DNA of 64,000 nucleotides from Ichthyophis bannanicus. Its lineage: Eukaryota; Chordata; Amphibia; Gymnophiona; Ichthyophiidae. Below are positions 43,246-54,050 of this stretch, in pieces. The stretch spans positions 708,321,637 to 708,385,636 of the forward strand of contig CM066033.1 of NCBI GenBank assembly GCA_033557465.1. The letters are read 5' to 3'. The notes beneath the pieces were generated by a model. The model had not been told where the DNA came from. It did no database searches and was given only the letters and a program-made list of their open reading frames with translations. How positions within the stretch are numbered: position 1 is the stretch's first letter; the number at the start of each line of letters is the position of its first letter. The translations under genes were made by a program, and so were the position numbers.

Positions 43246-43790
43246 GAGAAAAAGTACAGAGAATAGCCACCAAAATGGTAAAGGGGATGGAAGTATACTC
43301 CTATGAAGACAGGCTAAAAAGGTAAGGGCTCTTCAACCTGGAAAAGAGATGGCTGAGGGGAGATATGATAGAGGTCTATAAATTAATGAATCTAAATGTA
43401 GATTGACTGTTTACGTCATCAGAATATAAAAAGACTAGGGGACATGCAATGAAGCTACAGGGTAACCTATTTAAGACTAATAAGAGAAAATATTTTTTCA
43501 CTCATCGTGTAATCAAACTCTGGAATTTGTTACTGGAGGATGTAGTAAACGCTGTTAGTGTAGCTGGGTTTAAAAAAAGGTTTGGACAAGTTCCTGGAGG
43601 AAAGGTCCATAAACCATTATTAAAAGGGACCTGGGATATCACTGCTTGATCCAATACAAGCATTGAGGAACGTGTATCTTTTGGGGAGACTGCTAGGTAC
43701 TTATGACCTAGATTGGCCACTGTTGGAAACAGGATACTGGGCTTGATGGACCTTGGTCTAACCCAGTATGGCATATCTTATGTTCTTATG
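43246..43790 (+). mobile_element. CR1 3' end fragment, plus strand
   Basis: Matches 8290-9003 of the CR1 copy: RT C-terminus (GTACAGAGAATAGCCACCAA, GGTAACCTATTTAAGACTAA) and the 3' UTR ending AACCCAGTATGGCATATCTT then ATGTTCTTATG. It is 5'-truncated, inserted in element F. Confidence 0.9.
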
Positions 43791-43794
43791 TTCC

Positions 43795-44223
43795 TTCTGG
43801 CGTTTGTAAGATGTAACATGTATGGATAGTTTATCAAGATGTGCTTGAAAATTCTTTATCACGCCTGTGGCTCTCAATACGATGAGAAATATTTCCAATC
43901 TGAAAAACACCTTGCCCAAGCAAGTGTTGAAGTGGGCACCTAGATACTCCGAGCCCTGGAGTGACCATCCTGGCTTCTTCAACCACCAGATCACTTGGAT
44001 TATGTTCACTCTGGACTTCTCCATTGAGTTGGACCAAATCAACCAGTTGTCCAGATATGTGTGAACCCAGATTCCTTGCTTCCACAGGAAGGCCGCCAAC
44101 GTCACCACCATCACTGTCACCACTATGACCTTCAAGAAGGTAACATAGTAAAAAGTCAGCAGATAAAGACCTGCATGGTCCATCTAGACTGCCCAGTGAG
44201 GCGGCAAGAGGTGCATCTGCCAC
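43795..44223 (-). pseudogene. DIRS F reverse transcriptase remnant
   Basis: Contains VTLAAFLWKQGIWVHTYLDN followed by WLIWSNSMEKS, equivalent to RREGVLVHPYLDDWLIRAKS, so the second catalytic Asp is Asn. SEYLGAHFNTCLGKVF follows. The upstream RT is cut by the second CR1 fragment. Confidence 0.78.
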
Positions 44224-44431
44224 TCTATACAGGTTAGCCCCTCTGAAAGGCCAAAGTCATGAAGGCATTTCTGAAGAGGCCTCCCCCTGGAGTAGAGGAT
44301 AAAGTCAAGCCAGGACTTGTGCCTCTCAGTCCCAACTCTGGTGCCTCACACAGAGAACATGAGTTTCACAAGGAGCTCAAGAAGGGGAAAGATGCAGGAG
44401 ATCTGTCACATTCCCTCTAGGGTGAGATTCA

Positions 44432-44760
44432 ATTGTGAAACATAAGAACATAAGAGATGCCATACTGGGTCAGACCAAGGTCCATTAAGCCAGGTATCCT
44501 GTTTCCAACAGTGGCCAATGCAGGTCACAAGTACCTGGCAGGTACCTGAAGTCCACAGTTTCCACAATGCTCATCCTGGGGTAAGTAGTGGATTTCCTGT
44601 GTCCTCTTTAATAATGGTTTATGGACCTTTCCTCCAGGAGCTTGTCCGAACTTTTTTAAACCCAGCTACACTAACAGCTTTTACTACATCCTCCGGTAAC
44701 GAATTCCAGAGTTTGATTACTCGTTGAATGAAAAAGCCTATTTTCTCTTATTTCTTAAAT
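44432..44760 (-). mobile_element. CR1 3' end fragment, minus strand
   Basis: Starts CATAAGAACATAAGAGATGC and CATACTGGGTCAGACCAAGG, the reverse complement of the CR1 3' terminus at 8970-9003. It extends through the reversed 3' UTR to about 44760. It faces the fragment at 43246-43790. Confidence 0.9.
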
Positions 44761-45968
44761 GGGTTACATTGTACCTTGACCAGAGGGGGCTCCATAATTC
44801 GCAGAATAATCATGGCATCCTAAATAAGGGTGGAAAAATCCTTCCTGTGAAAAAGATGGATCAGATATATTCTCTTTCTGCCAAGTGAAGCTTCCTTTCT
44901 CTGGCGACTCACCAGTTGTGGATAGAGTATCCTCTTCTCCCCAGTTTTCCACAAGAGGAGATAGGACTGGGCTCTCAGTAGAAGGGCAGATGAAAATCAA
45001 GGGCAGGATGCTTAACCCCTTTCCGCCAGATGGCCCAGGTCCCCCATAGGAGAGGTCAGGACCTCAGACTCCCCACGACATCAGCTGCCACACAGTTACC
45101 TGAGACCAAAAACAGACCATGAGACGTTTCAGGAGCTGCTGCTGAAAGACAGCTGAGAACAGGCCCGAGGGTCCCATAGGATCCTCAAGGGTCTGTCAGC
45201 TTGAGCCTGTGGTTGCCTCATCATACTCCCCTTCAGCTCAGACCATATAGCCACCAATTGGAGGATCGTAGGCAACGCGGTAGAGGCAGCAAAATTAGCA
45301 TTCGACCCCAGGCTCTTCATTGGGGGAGGGGGTCCTGACTGTGCCAAAAATTAATGTGAGGGTGAAGAGAGTTAACTGTGGAGCTCTTTAAACGGGAGCT
45401 GAAAGCAGTACACCTCCATGCATCTGGCATCATGACAGAACTGAAATATGGTTAAAGAAAAAATGAAAGAAAAATTCCAACATAAAAAGAAAATGACAGC
45501 AAAAAAGGAACCCCCGATCATTAAGGAAATTCATGCATCCGACATGCTGGCCAGAGAAATCCAAGAGTCGTCTCCCCACCCACCCACACAGGCCTGGGAA
45601 GCCCCAGCTACCTGAAAGGGTTTTTTTCTTTGAAGATGCTTTTCAAGCAGCAAAGACAGAGAGCCAAAGAAAGAAAAAATGACAAAAATAAAAAACAGTG
45701 ACTAAAAGTAGAATATGTAGAAGAAGGACAGAGAGGGAAGAGGGGGCCTGGGCTCAGACTTACCAACCTCCCCTCAAGTACCTCGTAGGGTCCTCCTGTC
45801 TGCTCTCCAACCCATCAGTGCTGTAACCCATGGGTAACAAAGTGCATCTGTCGGCTCAAGTAGACAATGTGTGTACGAAGCTCAGAGAAAATGTTAAACC
45901 AAGATCACAAAAAACCAGGGCAAAAAAGACCATGATGTGGGCCAGAGGAGACAGGCCTACATATTACA
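44761..45968 (-). pseudogene. DIRS F gag region remnant
   Basis: Position between RT and the 5' end implies gag, but no conserved gag motif is readable in any frame. A block at 45120-45330 (GACGTTTCAGGAGCTGCTGC, TGTGGTTGCCTCATCATACT) is related to 9170-9290. Short frames exist but show no family. Confidence 0.45.
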
Positions 45969-46754
45969 CCTGGGGGAATTCTGCTCCTAAATAATTTAAA
46001 TTCTGTGCAAAAATTCTACAAAATTCTGCATGCTTTATTAGTAACTTTTTGCACAGAATTCCCCCATCATAAAACTTAACTCCTCCTTTAGACCTGAAAT
46101 TTATCCTGCCTTTTTACTCCTTAGCTCTCTTGCTCCAAACAGTTTTGCACCAACCCATCCTTGTCCCCCCTGTTTTCTCTCCCTCTAACTTCTAGTCCCT
46201 TGGTCACCCCCCCCCCCCCCCCCCACGATTCACCAGCAGTCCTTTCTTCTGTCCCCAGTCACCCCTCGAAACATCAGCAGTCCATCTCCTTCCCCCAGCA
46301 ACCCCCTTGACTCACCAGTTGCCCTTTCCTGCCCCCAACCAGCCCCCTGACTCACCACCAGCCCTTTCCTGCTCCCAGCCTGTCAGGCCCCCCCCCCCCC
46401 CAACTCACCAGCATACCGAACACAGGATCACAGCCACGGAAGCACTTCCGTTTCCTCCCGCGGCTGTGCTAGAGTCCAATGCCGGAGCGTTTTCAAAGGT
46501 ACACAGGATTTATACCTTTCAAAATGCACCAGCAGACTGTAGCACAGCCACGGAAGCAAATGGAAATGCTCCTGTGACTGTGTTGCCACTAACAGTGAGG
46601 TAGGACTGGATGCTCTTAAAGCTTGCGTGCCCAATGCTGCCTCACTGTCTGTCTGGCTGGTGCCTGCACAAAACTTTGCACAGCAAATGCAGAATTCACA
46701 GTTGCGGAATTCTACACAAATTCTGCATTATGTAGTTGTTCAGAATTCCCCCAG
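45969..46754. mobile_element. DNA transposon with CCTGGGGGAATTCTG termini
   Basis: The left end CCTGGGGGAATTCTGCTCC and the right end CAGAATTCCCCCAGGAG are inverted repeats, and subterminal AATTCTGTGCAAAAATTCTA has a mirrored counterpart near 46700. The termini resemble a hAT-like family widespread in tetrapods. No transposase gene. The interior holds a C-rich tandem repeat. I could not identify a clean target-site duplication. Confidence 0.7.
46200..46415. repeat. C-rich tandem repeat inside the DNA transposon
   Basis: About four to five degenerate units of roughly 45 bp with the pattern CCCCCTGACTCACCA then GC.GTCCTTTCCTGCCCCCAG, plus two poly-C runs (46207-46224, 46389-46403). Confidence 0.75.
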
Positions 46755-46939
46755 GAGCAATATATATATTGCTGCACCAGTCCAAACACCTTGCCACCTG
46801 CTGGAGGCAAACAATGCTGGCTTCTCCCAGAGCTACATCAGAGTAGAGTTTAGTGATGGCATCACTGAAAGCTATTCTAACCTGCCTCCACCTGAGGAGC
46901 ATAATCCACTTGTCTAGACTAGTCTAGCAGGATAAGGAA
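46755..46939 (-). repeat. DIRS F 5' inverted terminal repeat
   Basis: CTGCACCAGTCCAAACACC and GTCTAGACTAGTCTAGCAGG with ATAAGGAA at the end mirror the 39930-40060 region. The element end AAGGAA resembles that of C. Confidence 0.7.
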
Positions 46940-48010
46940 ACAGTAGTTGCTTGGTAAAGTTACAGTTATGGTTTATTAAAGGAAGTGGATCACAGAAGAA
47001 AAAGGGGCCAAAACTCCTTGAAACGCATATGCATACAACCCAATAAATCCTCAATAGAAATATCGAATTGTAGACCAAAGATTCCAGTTTAATATTAAAC
47101 ATAAGAAAATACACTTATATGCTATCTAGTATGTATTGTATTTCAGTAGTAATACATAGCCAGCAAAAAAACAAATAACAGAGTCAAAAGTAAATCAAAC
47201 TTCAATCATAAAGACAGATAAATTTATAAATTTATCTATTTATTTAGCCAAACTTGATATACATGCCGTGTCAAAACAATCAAGATTAGGTACAAAAATC
47301 GTTATTAATTATCAGTATAGTGCTACAAGGCATAGTAAAGGGAGAGACATGAAAGATACATAAACACACATGAGAAAAATATAAATAAAACTTAATTTTC
47401 ATTCTCTGTATGCTTCTGAAGCAAAAAAGTACACAACTGGTCAAGAGAAGAAAAGACTGTATGAATGATTCCTAAAATACATTAGATTTAGCTGGATGCT
47501 TTAAAAAAAAAAGCCCATCTCTCTCATGAACATCTTGATGAATATTAAAAAAAATGTGTCTTGCTTGCGGTAGCTCTAGAAAGCTGGGACATATTTTTAC
47601 AAACCAATGTAAATAATTTTTAGCTATAACTATGCACATTTATTTGTTAATTACAATATCGCAATCTATCTGAGGGGGGTATAATGTAGCCATGGCCAAA
47701 GAAATCCATAAAAGGTTTTGAAAATTATCCTCCCCAATACTAAAATCTTACCGATATTCCCTAAATTTCTAGTTTTTCTTTGCAGAGGCTGTGACATCAG
47801 ACAATATGCCCCTACTGATTTTGGCCACTGAAAGAATTCTAATTTCTATTGCATTTTATATGATAAACGAGTGTACAAAAAGTGTATTCTAACCATTAAG
47901 TGCAATAAATCTGACCTATAAGTCAGAAGAGCTTCAGAAGAGCAGCCTTAGATTATGAATAGACTTATTGCTGGCAATCCAATCTACTGTTCAGTTTGAT
48001 CCCATGAATT
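46940..48010. other. AT-rich unique DNA
   Basis: No gene or transposon domain seen. It contains AT-rich runs such as ATAAATTTATAAATTTATCT near 47218. It may be CEP170 intron, given the exons lower in the window. Confidence 0.45.
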
Positions 48011-48333
48011 CAGGGCCGGCCCATCCACTAGGCAGCTGCCTAGGGCAGCAGACCTCTGTGAGAGGCAGGCCATGTGCTTCAGCATACATGGCCTGCCACT
48101 TCTGACCCCCTTCTGACAGGAAGTTGTGCAGAGGGGGTTCAGAAGCAGCAGGCCATGTGTGCTGAAGCACACAGCTTGCCGCAGGCCATCACGCCAATCC
48201 GTCCTTGCCCCGCCCAACCCCATTCCACCAATGCAATCAGCAGCAGCGACATGGGGGAGATGGCACGGCATAGCACAGCACAGCACAGCCAGGGCTTCTG
48301 CATGGGGCAGCAGAAACCCCTGGGCTGGCCCTG
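48011..48333. mobile_element. MITE with CAGGGCCGGCC termini, 323 bp
   Basis: The left end CAGGGCCGGCCCATCC and the right end GGGCTGGCCCTG form terminal inverted repeats. Flanks CATGAATT and CATGCAGT could be a decayed 8-bp target duplication. The subterminal GGCAGCTGCCTAGGGCAGCA is characteristic of a hAT-like family. An internal GGCCATGTG..CTTCAGCA..CA block is repeated. Confidence 0.72.
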
Positions 48334-48600
48334 CATGCAGTCCAACTTGCCAGAACATGGGCTGTGATTAATCCCCTGCTAATGCTTCTGTTTCATATTC
48401 ACCAGTGTTCAGAATGTTCATATCAACAGCTAGTTTATGCTAAAATTGTCATGAAAATAACTTGGTACTTAACAGCATTTTTAAAAAATATTTAATATTT
48501 ATTAAACCTTTAGTATAACAAAATGCATTTCAACAGTCACACTTGACGACAACCATCAAAGTATTTTTAAAGTTTCTGCAACAGGAAAACCCAACTCCCC
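48334..48600. other. Short AT-rich spacer
   Basis: Nothing recognised apart from a C run near 48596-48606 that may mark the 3' flank of the L1-like element. Confidence 0.4.
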
Positions 48601-48739
48601 CCCCCTTCTTTGTCATTTGTTAGAAAGACATCTCAACCCGCTAGATAACAGAGGTCGCCAATGTTGACGGAAACAGTCCTCCTTCTGGCAGCTTAAGGTC
48701 ATGAGGTGCTCCATTAAGACGAAGTGGCACAGCCGCATG

Positions 48740-50320
48740 TGCTACTTATCCAGCCCCAGTGCCACCGGCTGCTTCCAAGCCCTGCCTATCTTGGTCCGGG
48801 CCACCTGGATACAGGCCCGAATGGGCTGGATCCACTTCAAAGGCACATTCTCAGGCCAGATCCCCAGTAAGAATAGGCCCATGTCCAAGCCAATGTCCAG
48901 ACAGTTTTCACCAGAGTTTGAATTTCCCCCCAATACTGTGTAATCAATGGACATTTCCACGAAATATGAATAAAGGTGCCCTGCATATCATAATTCCTCC
49001 AACACCTATCTGAAGTTAGAGTTCATTTTAGGTAACCGGTCAGGGGTATAATACCAGCGGTAAAGGAGCTTATAAGAAGTTTCCCTGACTGCCACCGAGA
49101 ATGCTTGTTGCGATAGACTTTCACACACGTGCATACATTCCTGCTCACCAAGATCCCTTCCCAGATCACGCTCCCAAGCCCTCTGGTATGGAAACCTTTG
49201 GGGGAGGGGGGGTGCTCCTGTAAAGCCCGATACAAAAGACAAATAAGCCCCCTACTCCTCCCATACCCCAACCACAATGCTTCCAGACTATTATACCCCT
49301 CCTCATATGTTATCCAAATGTCCCGTTGCTGCAGAAAATGGTAGATCTGAAGATGGGCAAAAAAATCCCCAGCTGGCAGGTGATATTTCTTACAAAGCTG
49401 GGAAAAGTGAGCAATTCCCTCTCTTCTATAAATTTTGCAAAACTATCTAAACCCACCCGCTCCCACTGTCGGAAAACCCCTTCCCGCCCCGGAAGGAGTC
49501 CCGGGGTCGTCCCCACCGGGCCCATAACACAAAAACAAGCAGAGGGGTGATCTTTTTCCAGCCACATCACCACTGGGAGTACGTGCGCCACAAGCAGGAG
49601 TTTTCCCTCCAACATCCCACGGGAGGGGAGGCTATCCAGGGGAGGTGCTGTAAGACCACCTCACCAGCCCAATATTGTTCCTCCACCTGAAACCACTTAG
49701 GGTTCCAGTCACTCACCCGCCAGTTGAATACCTGTCACACCAGTATTGCAGCCTAATAGCGCCCAGAGCACCCTGTCGCCGGGCTGCATACATGACCCAG
49801 CGTGCCAAGGGCGTCTAGTTCCCCAAACAAAATCAAAAGCATGTCCCTATAACAGATGAAGATCTGCTGGCACCACCTGTACAGGCAGAATTTGAAATAA
49901 ATACAGCAACCATGGAAGTACATTCATCTTTAAAGTCACAACGTGGCCCAACCAAGATTTCCCGCCAATGATGCAGGTCACATCGCATCTGTTGGAATAG
50001 AGAAGAGTAATTGGCCCCATAAAGGTCTGCAGGCGATGGGGTCACCTGTACCTCCAAATACTTGACAAACCGGGTCATCCAGCGGAAGGGGCAGTGCTCC
50101 TACAAGTTCTGCACTATGGAGGGCTGATGCTGACACTAAAGCCTCACTCTTAACAAGATTTATTTTAAAACCCGAAAGGATCCACGGTCATGTAATTCCC
50201 AAAAAAGCATCGGCAGAGTAGTCAGAGGGGAAGTAATTGTAAACAAGAGGCCATCGGCAAACAAGGCTATCTTATGCTGAGAGGTACTGCGATACCCTGG
50301 ATGCCCCCCAAGGCTCGCAC
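48740..50320 (-). pseudogene. L1-like ORF2 C-terminal region
   Basis: Discontinuous frames with PENVPLKWIQPIRACIQVAR at the C-end, and YRALQEHPPSPKGFHTRGLG with WERDLGRDLGEQECMHVCES near 49006-49240. These fit the weakly conserved stretch after RT in L1-type elements. RT motif E and thumb segments lie at 49800-50320 in broken frames. Confidence 0.62.
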
Positions 50321-51263
50321 CTAGCAGCCAACGGTTCCATAACCAATGCAAAAAGCAAGGGAAACAGTGGACGCCGTGTCATGTCCCACCCCAAGGGGAA
50401 AAAACTCAGAATAGCCCCAATTGACACAAATGGTAGCCTCCGGTGTGGCATATAACGCTCTAATCCATGTCAGAAGATGGGGATCCAACCCCACTCTCTC
50501 CAACACTGCAAAAAGAATGTCCCAGCACACTCTATCGAAGGCCTTCTCAGCATTGATAGATAACAGCATTGCCTCCTGCCTCTCTTGGAGGGCCAGCCAG
50601 GACAACTGGAGAATCTTCTGCACGCTGTCTGCTGCCTGCCGCTCTTGTATAAACCCTGTCTGATGAGGGTGGATGACCCCAGGAAGCACTAGTCCTAACC
50701 GCTCAGCCACTATCTTCGCTAAAAGTTTTACATCTGTATTTAACAGCGAAATCAGGCGATAGGACCCACACAACGCCGGATCTTTTCCTGGCTTAGGAAT
50801 CACTATAATAGCTGCTTGATGCATAGAAGGGGGAAGACTCTCCCCCTTCAATATCGCATTGAAGACCCAGAGCAAGAGGGGCCCTGGAACATCTGACAGC
50901 AGTTTATAAAACAAACCAGTAAATTCATCAAGACCCGGTGCCTTATGCAGGGCCAACCTATGGATCGCCAACTGCACCTCGTCTAACGAGACCACTCTCT
51001 CCAAAGCTTCGCCAGTATGAGCCTCCAATTGGCCACAGCCCTCCATTATCCAGACAGTCCTTAACCCCCGCCACTAGGGGATCTGCTGTATACAGGGCCT
51101 TATAACAGCTCATAAATTGGGCCTGAACGTCAACGCCCTTAAACAGCAGCTTATTCTGTGGCCCCTTCAACTTGCCAATAGCTCGGCGCCATGCTCGTGC
51201 ATGCAACTTATGGGCTAAGAGGGTTCCAGACTTGTTATCAAACTCGTAGTATGGTGAACCCAT
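50321..51263 (-). pseudogene. L1-like ORF2 reverse transcriptase
   Basis: A 241-codon open frame with LHKAPGLDEFTGLFYKLL, AAIIVIPKPGKDPALCGSYR, LISLLNTDVKLLAKIVAERL, GVIHPHQTGFIQERQAAD and LLSINAEKAFDRVCWDILF. These are the diagnostic L1-type RT motifs (PKPGKDP, RPISL, HxxQxGF, DxEKAFD). The frame breaks before the FADD box. The preceding frame holds YYEFDNKSGTLLAHKLHARA. Confidence 0.88.
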
Positions 51264-51539
51264 CGGCGTTGGTATATCATCCTCTCCAACTGAAGCTCCA
51301 TCAGCTGCCTCCTAATATCCTCCATCTGCCCTCGAACCTTTGAATCCCCAACTTGCTTGTGCACCCATTCTAGGGCCTCTGAGAGGTGAACTGACTAGTC
51401 TGCTCCTGCCACTGATGTTTTTTCCGGGTCCACATCTGGATTAAATGGCCTCGGAGGACCACCTTGAGCCCATCCCAGAGCATTCCAGTCCCCACCTCTC
51501 CGGTGTCATTCAGCTCCATGTAATCCCTGATCATTCCCT

Positions 51540-52315
51540 CTAGTTCTGAATTGCCTTCTCGCCCTGCAATAAGTATTCATTAAGCTTCCAAAATGTCCAA
51601 CAAAACATTAAGGTCAGAGTGACAAACCCACTTCCAAAGTGGCATGATCTGACCAATTCTGGCACCATCCAACTCATACACCCAGGAGGAATCCCCCAAA
51701 ACATAGTCAATATGGCTATAGGACGTGTGGACCAAGGAGAAGAATATATAATTCTGAGTAGTGGGATTGGATGCCTTCCATAGAACCACCAGTCCAAAGT
51801 CAAGCAACCAGTCCTGCATGGCCTTCAGTCCAGGATCCTCCCTTCCACTTCTCCGCAACCAGCCATCTAGAGCTACACTGCAGTTGTCCCTCCCCCCTCC
51901 TCCACCAAGACCTGTCCCTGAAGCTGCCCCTCAAACCACCGGTGCAGATCTGTCCAAAAGACTGCCTGTTCTAAGTTGGGTCCATATACAGACACAAAAG
52001 TCACCAAAACAACCCCCCCTCCCACATCACTAATGCCTGCCCGTCTATTTTACAATACACTCCTCCCAGAATGAAAGGAACATCCACTTTAATTAGGATC
52101 ACCATACCCACCTGACAATCACCGCCCTCCATTGCAAAAAAGGTCTGGAAAGCCTGAGGCCCCAGTAGGCATTTATCCTGTCCCCTCAGGTGGGTTTCTT
52201 GGACAAATACCACCTGCCAGTGCCGATCCCAGATCTCCCGCATCAACATTTTCCACTTTTGTGGGGAGTTTAGGACCCACTCATTCATGGTCCCCACTTT
52301 TAACCTACTGGCCAT
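51540..52315 (-). pseudogene. L1-like ORF2 endonuclease
   Basis: The N-terminus at 52315 has VGTMNEWVLNSPQKWKMLMR and VVFVQETHLRGQDKCLL (catalytic Glu of QETH). The C-part has NYIFFSLVHTSYSHIDYVLG and CHSDLNVLLD, where the terminal SDH is degenerated to SDL. Frameshifts separate the two halves. Confidence 0.82.
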
Positions 52316-52554
52316 TTCCCGTAACCCCCACCACCACTGACCCGCTCGTCTGGATTTAGATGTCTTGCCCCCCTAACCCGCCCAACCCCTCTCCTCCCTC
52401 ACACAGAGCTTCGCTCCAATCCTAGTTCCAAGGAAGAGACCCTCCTCACATAGTTGCTTCCCCCCCACCAGATCAGCGCTCATCTCCCACACCCACTCCC
52501 TCTCAACCCACCTATCATATTCCTCACTTCCAACTTATGTCTCCCCCCCGTATC

Positions 52555-52771
52555 CAGAGCTGGCTTTGTCCACTAAGCGAACTAGGCGGTCACCTAGTGC
52601 AGCCAGCCAGCCCAAGTTGGTTGCAATGTCACAAGTGGGTGATGGTGGCGGCTGTGCCGCCGATTCCGTTCCGGGGGGGGGGGGGGGTAGGGAGGTGGGC
52701 AGCGGCAGTATTTCCAAAAGTGGCGGCAAAATCCTAGGGCTGGCAGAAACCTTTGGGCTGGCCCGGCCCTG
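52555..52771. mobile_element. MITE inside the L1-like LINE, 217 bp
   Basis: The left end CAGAGCTGGCTTTGTCC and the right end GGGCTGGCCCGGCCCTG are inverted termini related to the MITE at 48011-48333. The flanks CCCGTATC and CTCTTACC agree at five of eight positions. The subterminal CTAAGCGAACTAGGCGGTCA is typical of this group. The interior has a G run of 16 at 52672-52687. Confidence 0.65.
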
Positions 52772-52859
52772 CTCTTACCCACCCCTATTGTCACAACCAT
52801 TCACCACCCACTCCAACATTCCACCTCCACACAACTCTAAAAACTCAGTACAGTAAACA

Positions 52860-53934
52860 GATTAGCTACAAAACACAGATGCAAAGGCCCATAGGGCCTT
52901 AAACCAAACAAAGTGAAACAGAGTCCACACACAGTTCATGTGCCAGTTCCCAGGTCCTCTCCTCTTGGTGCTGCACTCGTGCTAGGTCCACCCAACCTGC
53001 GCTGCAGACATTGCCCTTTAGCCGGCACACTCTCCCAGCGGGAAGAGGATTGATGTGATGCAAAAGTCTTGGTAAGGGGGGGCTGCTCCAGCCAATTCGG
53101 TGCTCCCTCCTGCTGTAAAATTGTCCATGCTTCATCTACCATGCGCACCTGAAAGCTGTGAACGTTCATATCAATCAGGAGGGCAAACAGAAAAAGCCAG
53201 TGGTACTTAGACTTCCACGCATGGCCCAGCGGTGCTGCAGTGTTCCCGCTGACAAGTTGTGGAAAGGTTCAATGTGACATTCTCCCAATCAAATCTGCCC
53301 TTCCTTGCTGCCACCCACATCACCTGATCCTTCAATACAAATGATGCTAAACAGGCCACAATGTCCCTTGGTTGTCCCAGTGCTCCGTGAGCTCTCTCAA
53401 ATATGACCGACGCTGCCTCGGCCTGATGAGAGGGTACCTGTAATAGCTGGTAGCAAACTTTCTGAACTACGGAGGCTGCATCTGAGTAGCTGTCTGCTTC
53501 AGGAACCTCCCGAATTTGCATATTACTACGCCAGGTGCGGTTCTCCAAATCATCTAGCTTATCCTTTAGAAGCTCCTGTTCATCATGAAGATGCTGCAGC
53601 TGTGTCTCTGTGGTGCTGACTTTCTCTCCCTGACCTTCCAGGTCCTCTGCCCGATGTCAGAGATCACACAGGTCACCCTGGATCTCCTGCAGAGTGCCCC
53701 TTATATTTCCCCAAGTAGAAACTATCTCCTTTTTAAGACTGCATATCCACCCGCCCCCCAAATGTCTCCCCCAGATGTAGCTGTCTTTGGCCCGCTCAAG
53801 GTCCTCCTCAATATATTCCCTGAGACCATGCGGTCCACCAAGTCCTGCTGCTCACGTTGCGCCTTGGCAGCATATGGGGACATATACTTCTCTAATTTCT
53901 TCCTTACAGACATGGTGGGATGTGTGGATGGCAA
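52860..53934 (-). pseudogene. L1-like ORF1, frameshifted
   Basis: Starts MSVRKKLEKYMSPYAAKAQR at 53934. A coiled-coil-prone middle is in broken frames. The RNA-recognition part begins MENRTWRSNMQIREVPEADS, matching the LENRxRRxNIRIxGxPE signature of L1 ORF1 proteins. A later frame covers FQVRMVDEAWTILQQEGAPN near 52936-53169. Trimeric RNA-binding function is inferred from the family. Confidence 0.8.
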
Positions 53935-54050
53935 AACAGAGGATTTTCACCCACTTTGTAGGGATCGATAGCTCACTTCTCAAGACTAAAATGCACCCCC
54001 ATGGGAGCTCAGAAACTAAGCATCCATTTACACGGTGACATCACTTCCTC

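Larger units (their letters stand above)
39915..46939 (-). mobile_element. Old DIRS-type retrotransposon F with many insertions
   Basis: Ends are inverted repeats: TTTCCTTGAATCCTGCTAGA, CTAGG and TTATGCTCCCCAGCC.GCA-like sequence near 39945-40030 is mirrored at 46780-46939. An ICR at about 40240-40350 joins complements of both ends. Degraded YR, RNase H and RT pieces follow in DIRS order on the minus strand. The element is interrupted by two CR1 fragments, a hAT-like transposon and a probable MITE. It is the most diverged DIRS copy here. Confidence 0.75.
48600..54050 (-). mobile_element. L1-like LINE (L1/Tx1 clade), nearly full length, decayed
   Basis: Minus-strand element with ORF1 (coiled-coil RNA-binding protein) at 52860-53934 and ORF2 (endonuclease, RT, C-terminal domain) at about 48740-52315. 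A MITE of 217 bp sits between ORF1 and ORF2. Ends are approximate: the 5' UTR seems to begin near 54050, and no clear poly(A) tail is visible at the 3' side. Frameshifts are numerous. Confidence 0.82.

Noticed and set aside
47200..47260. tRNA or small RNA gene near the ATAAATTTATAAATTTAT run
   Set aside because: It is only an AT-rich palindromic run, with no cloverleaf or promoter boxes.
48126..48371. Plus-strand coding gene of about 80-97 codons near 48.1-48.4 kb
   Set aside because: Three overlapping frames on both strands coincide with a GC-rich MITE bounded by inverted termini.
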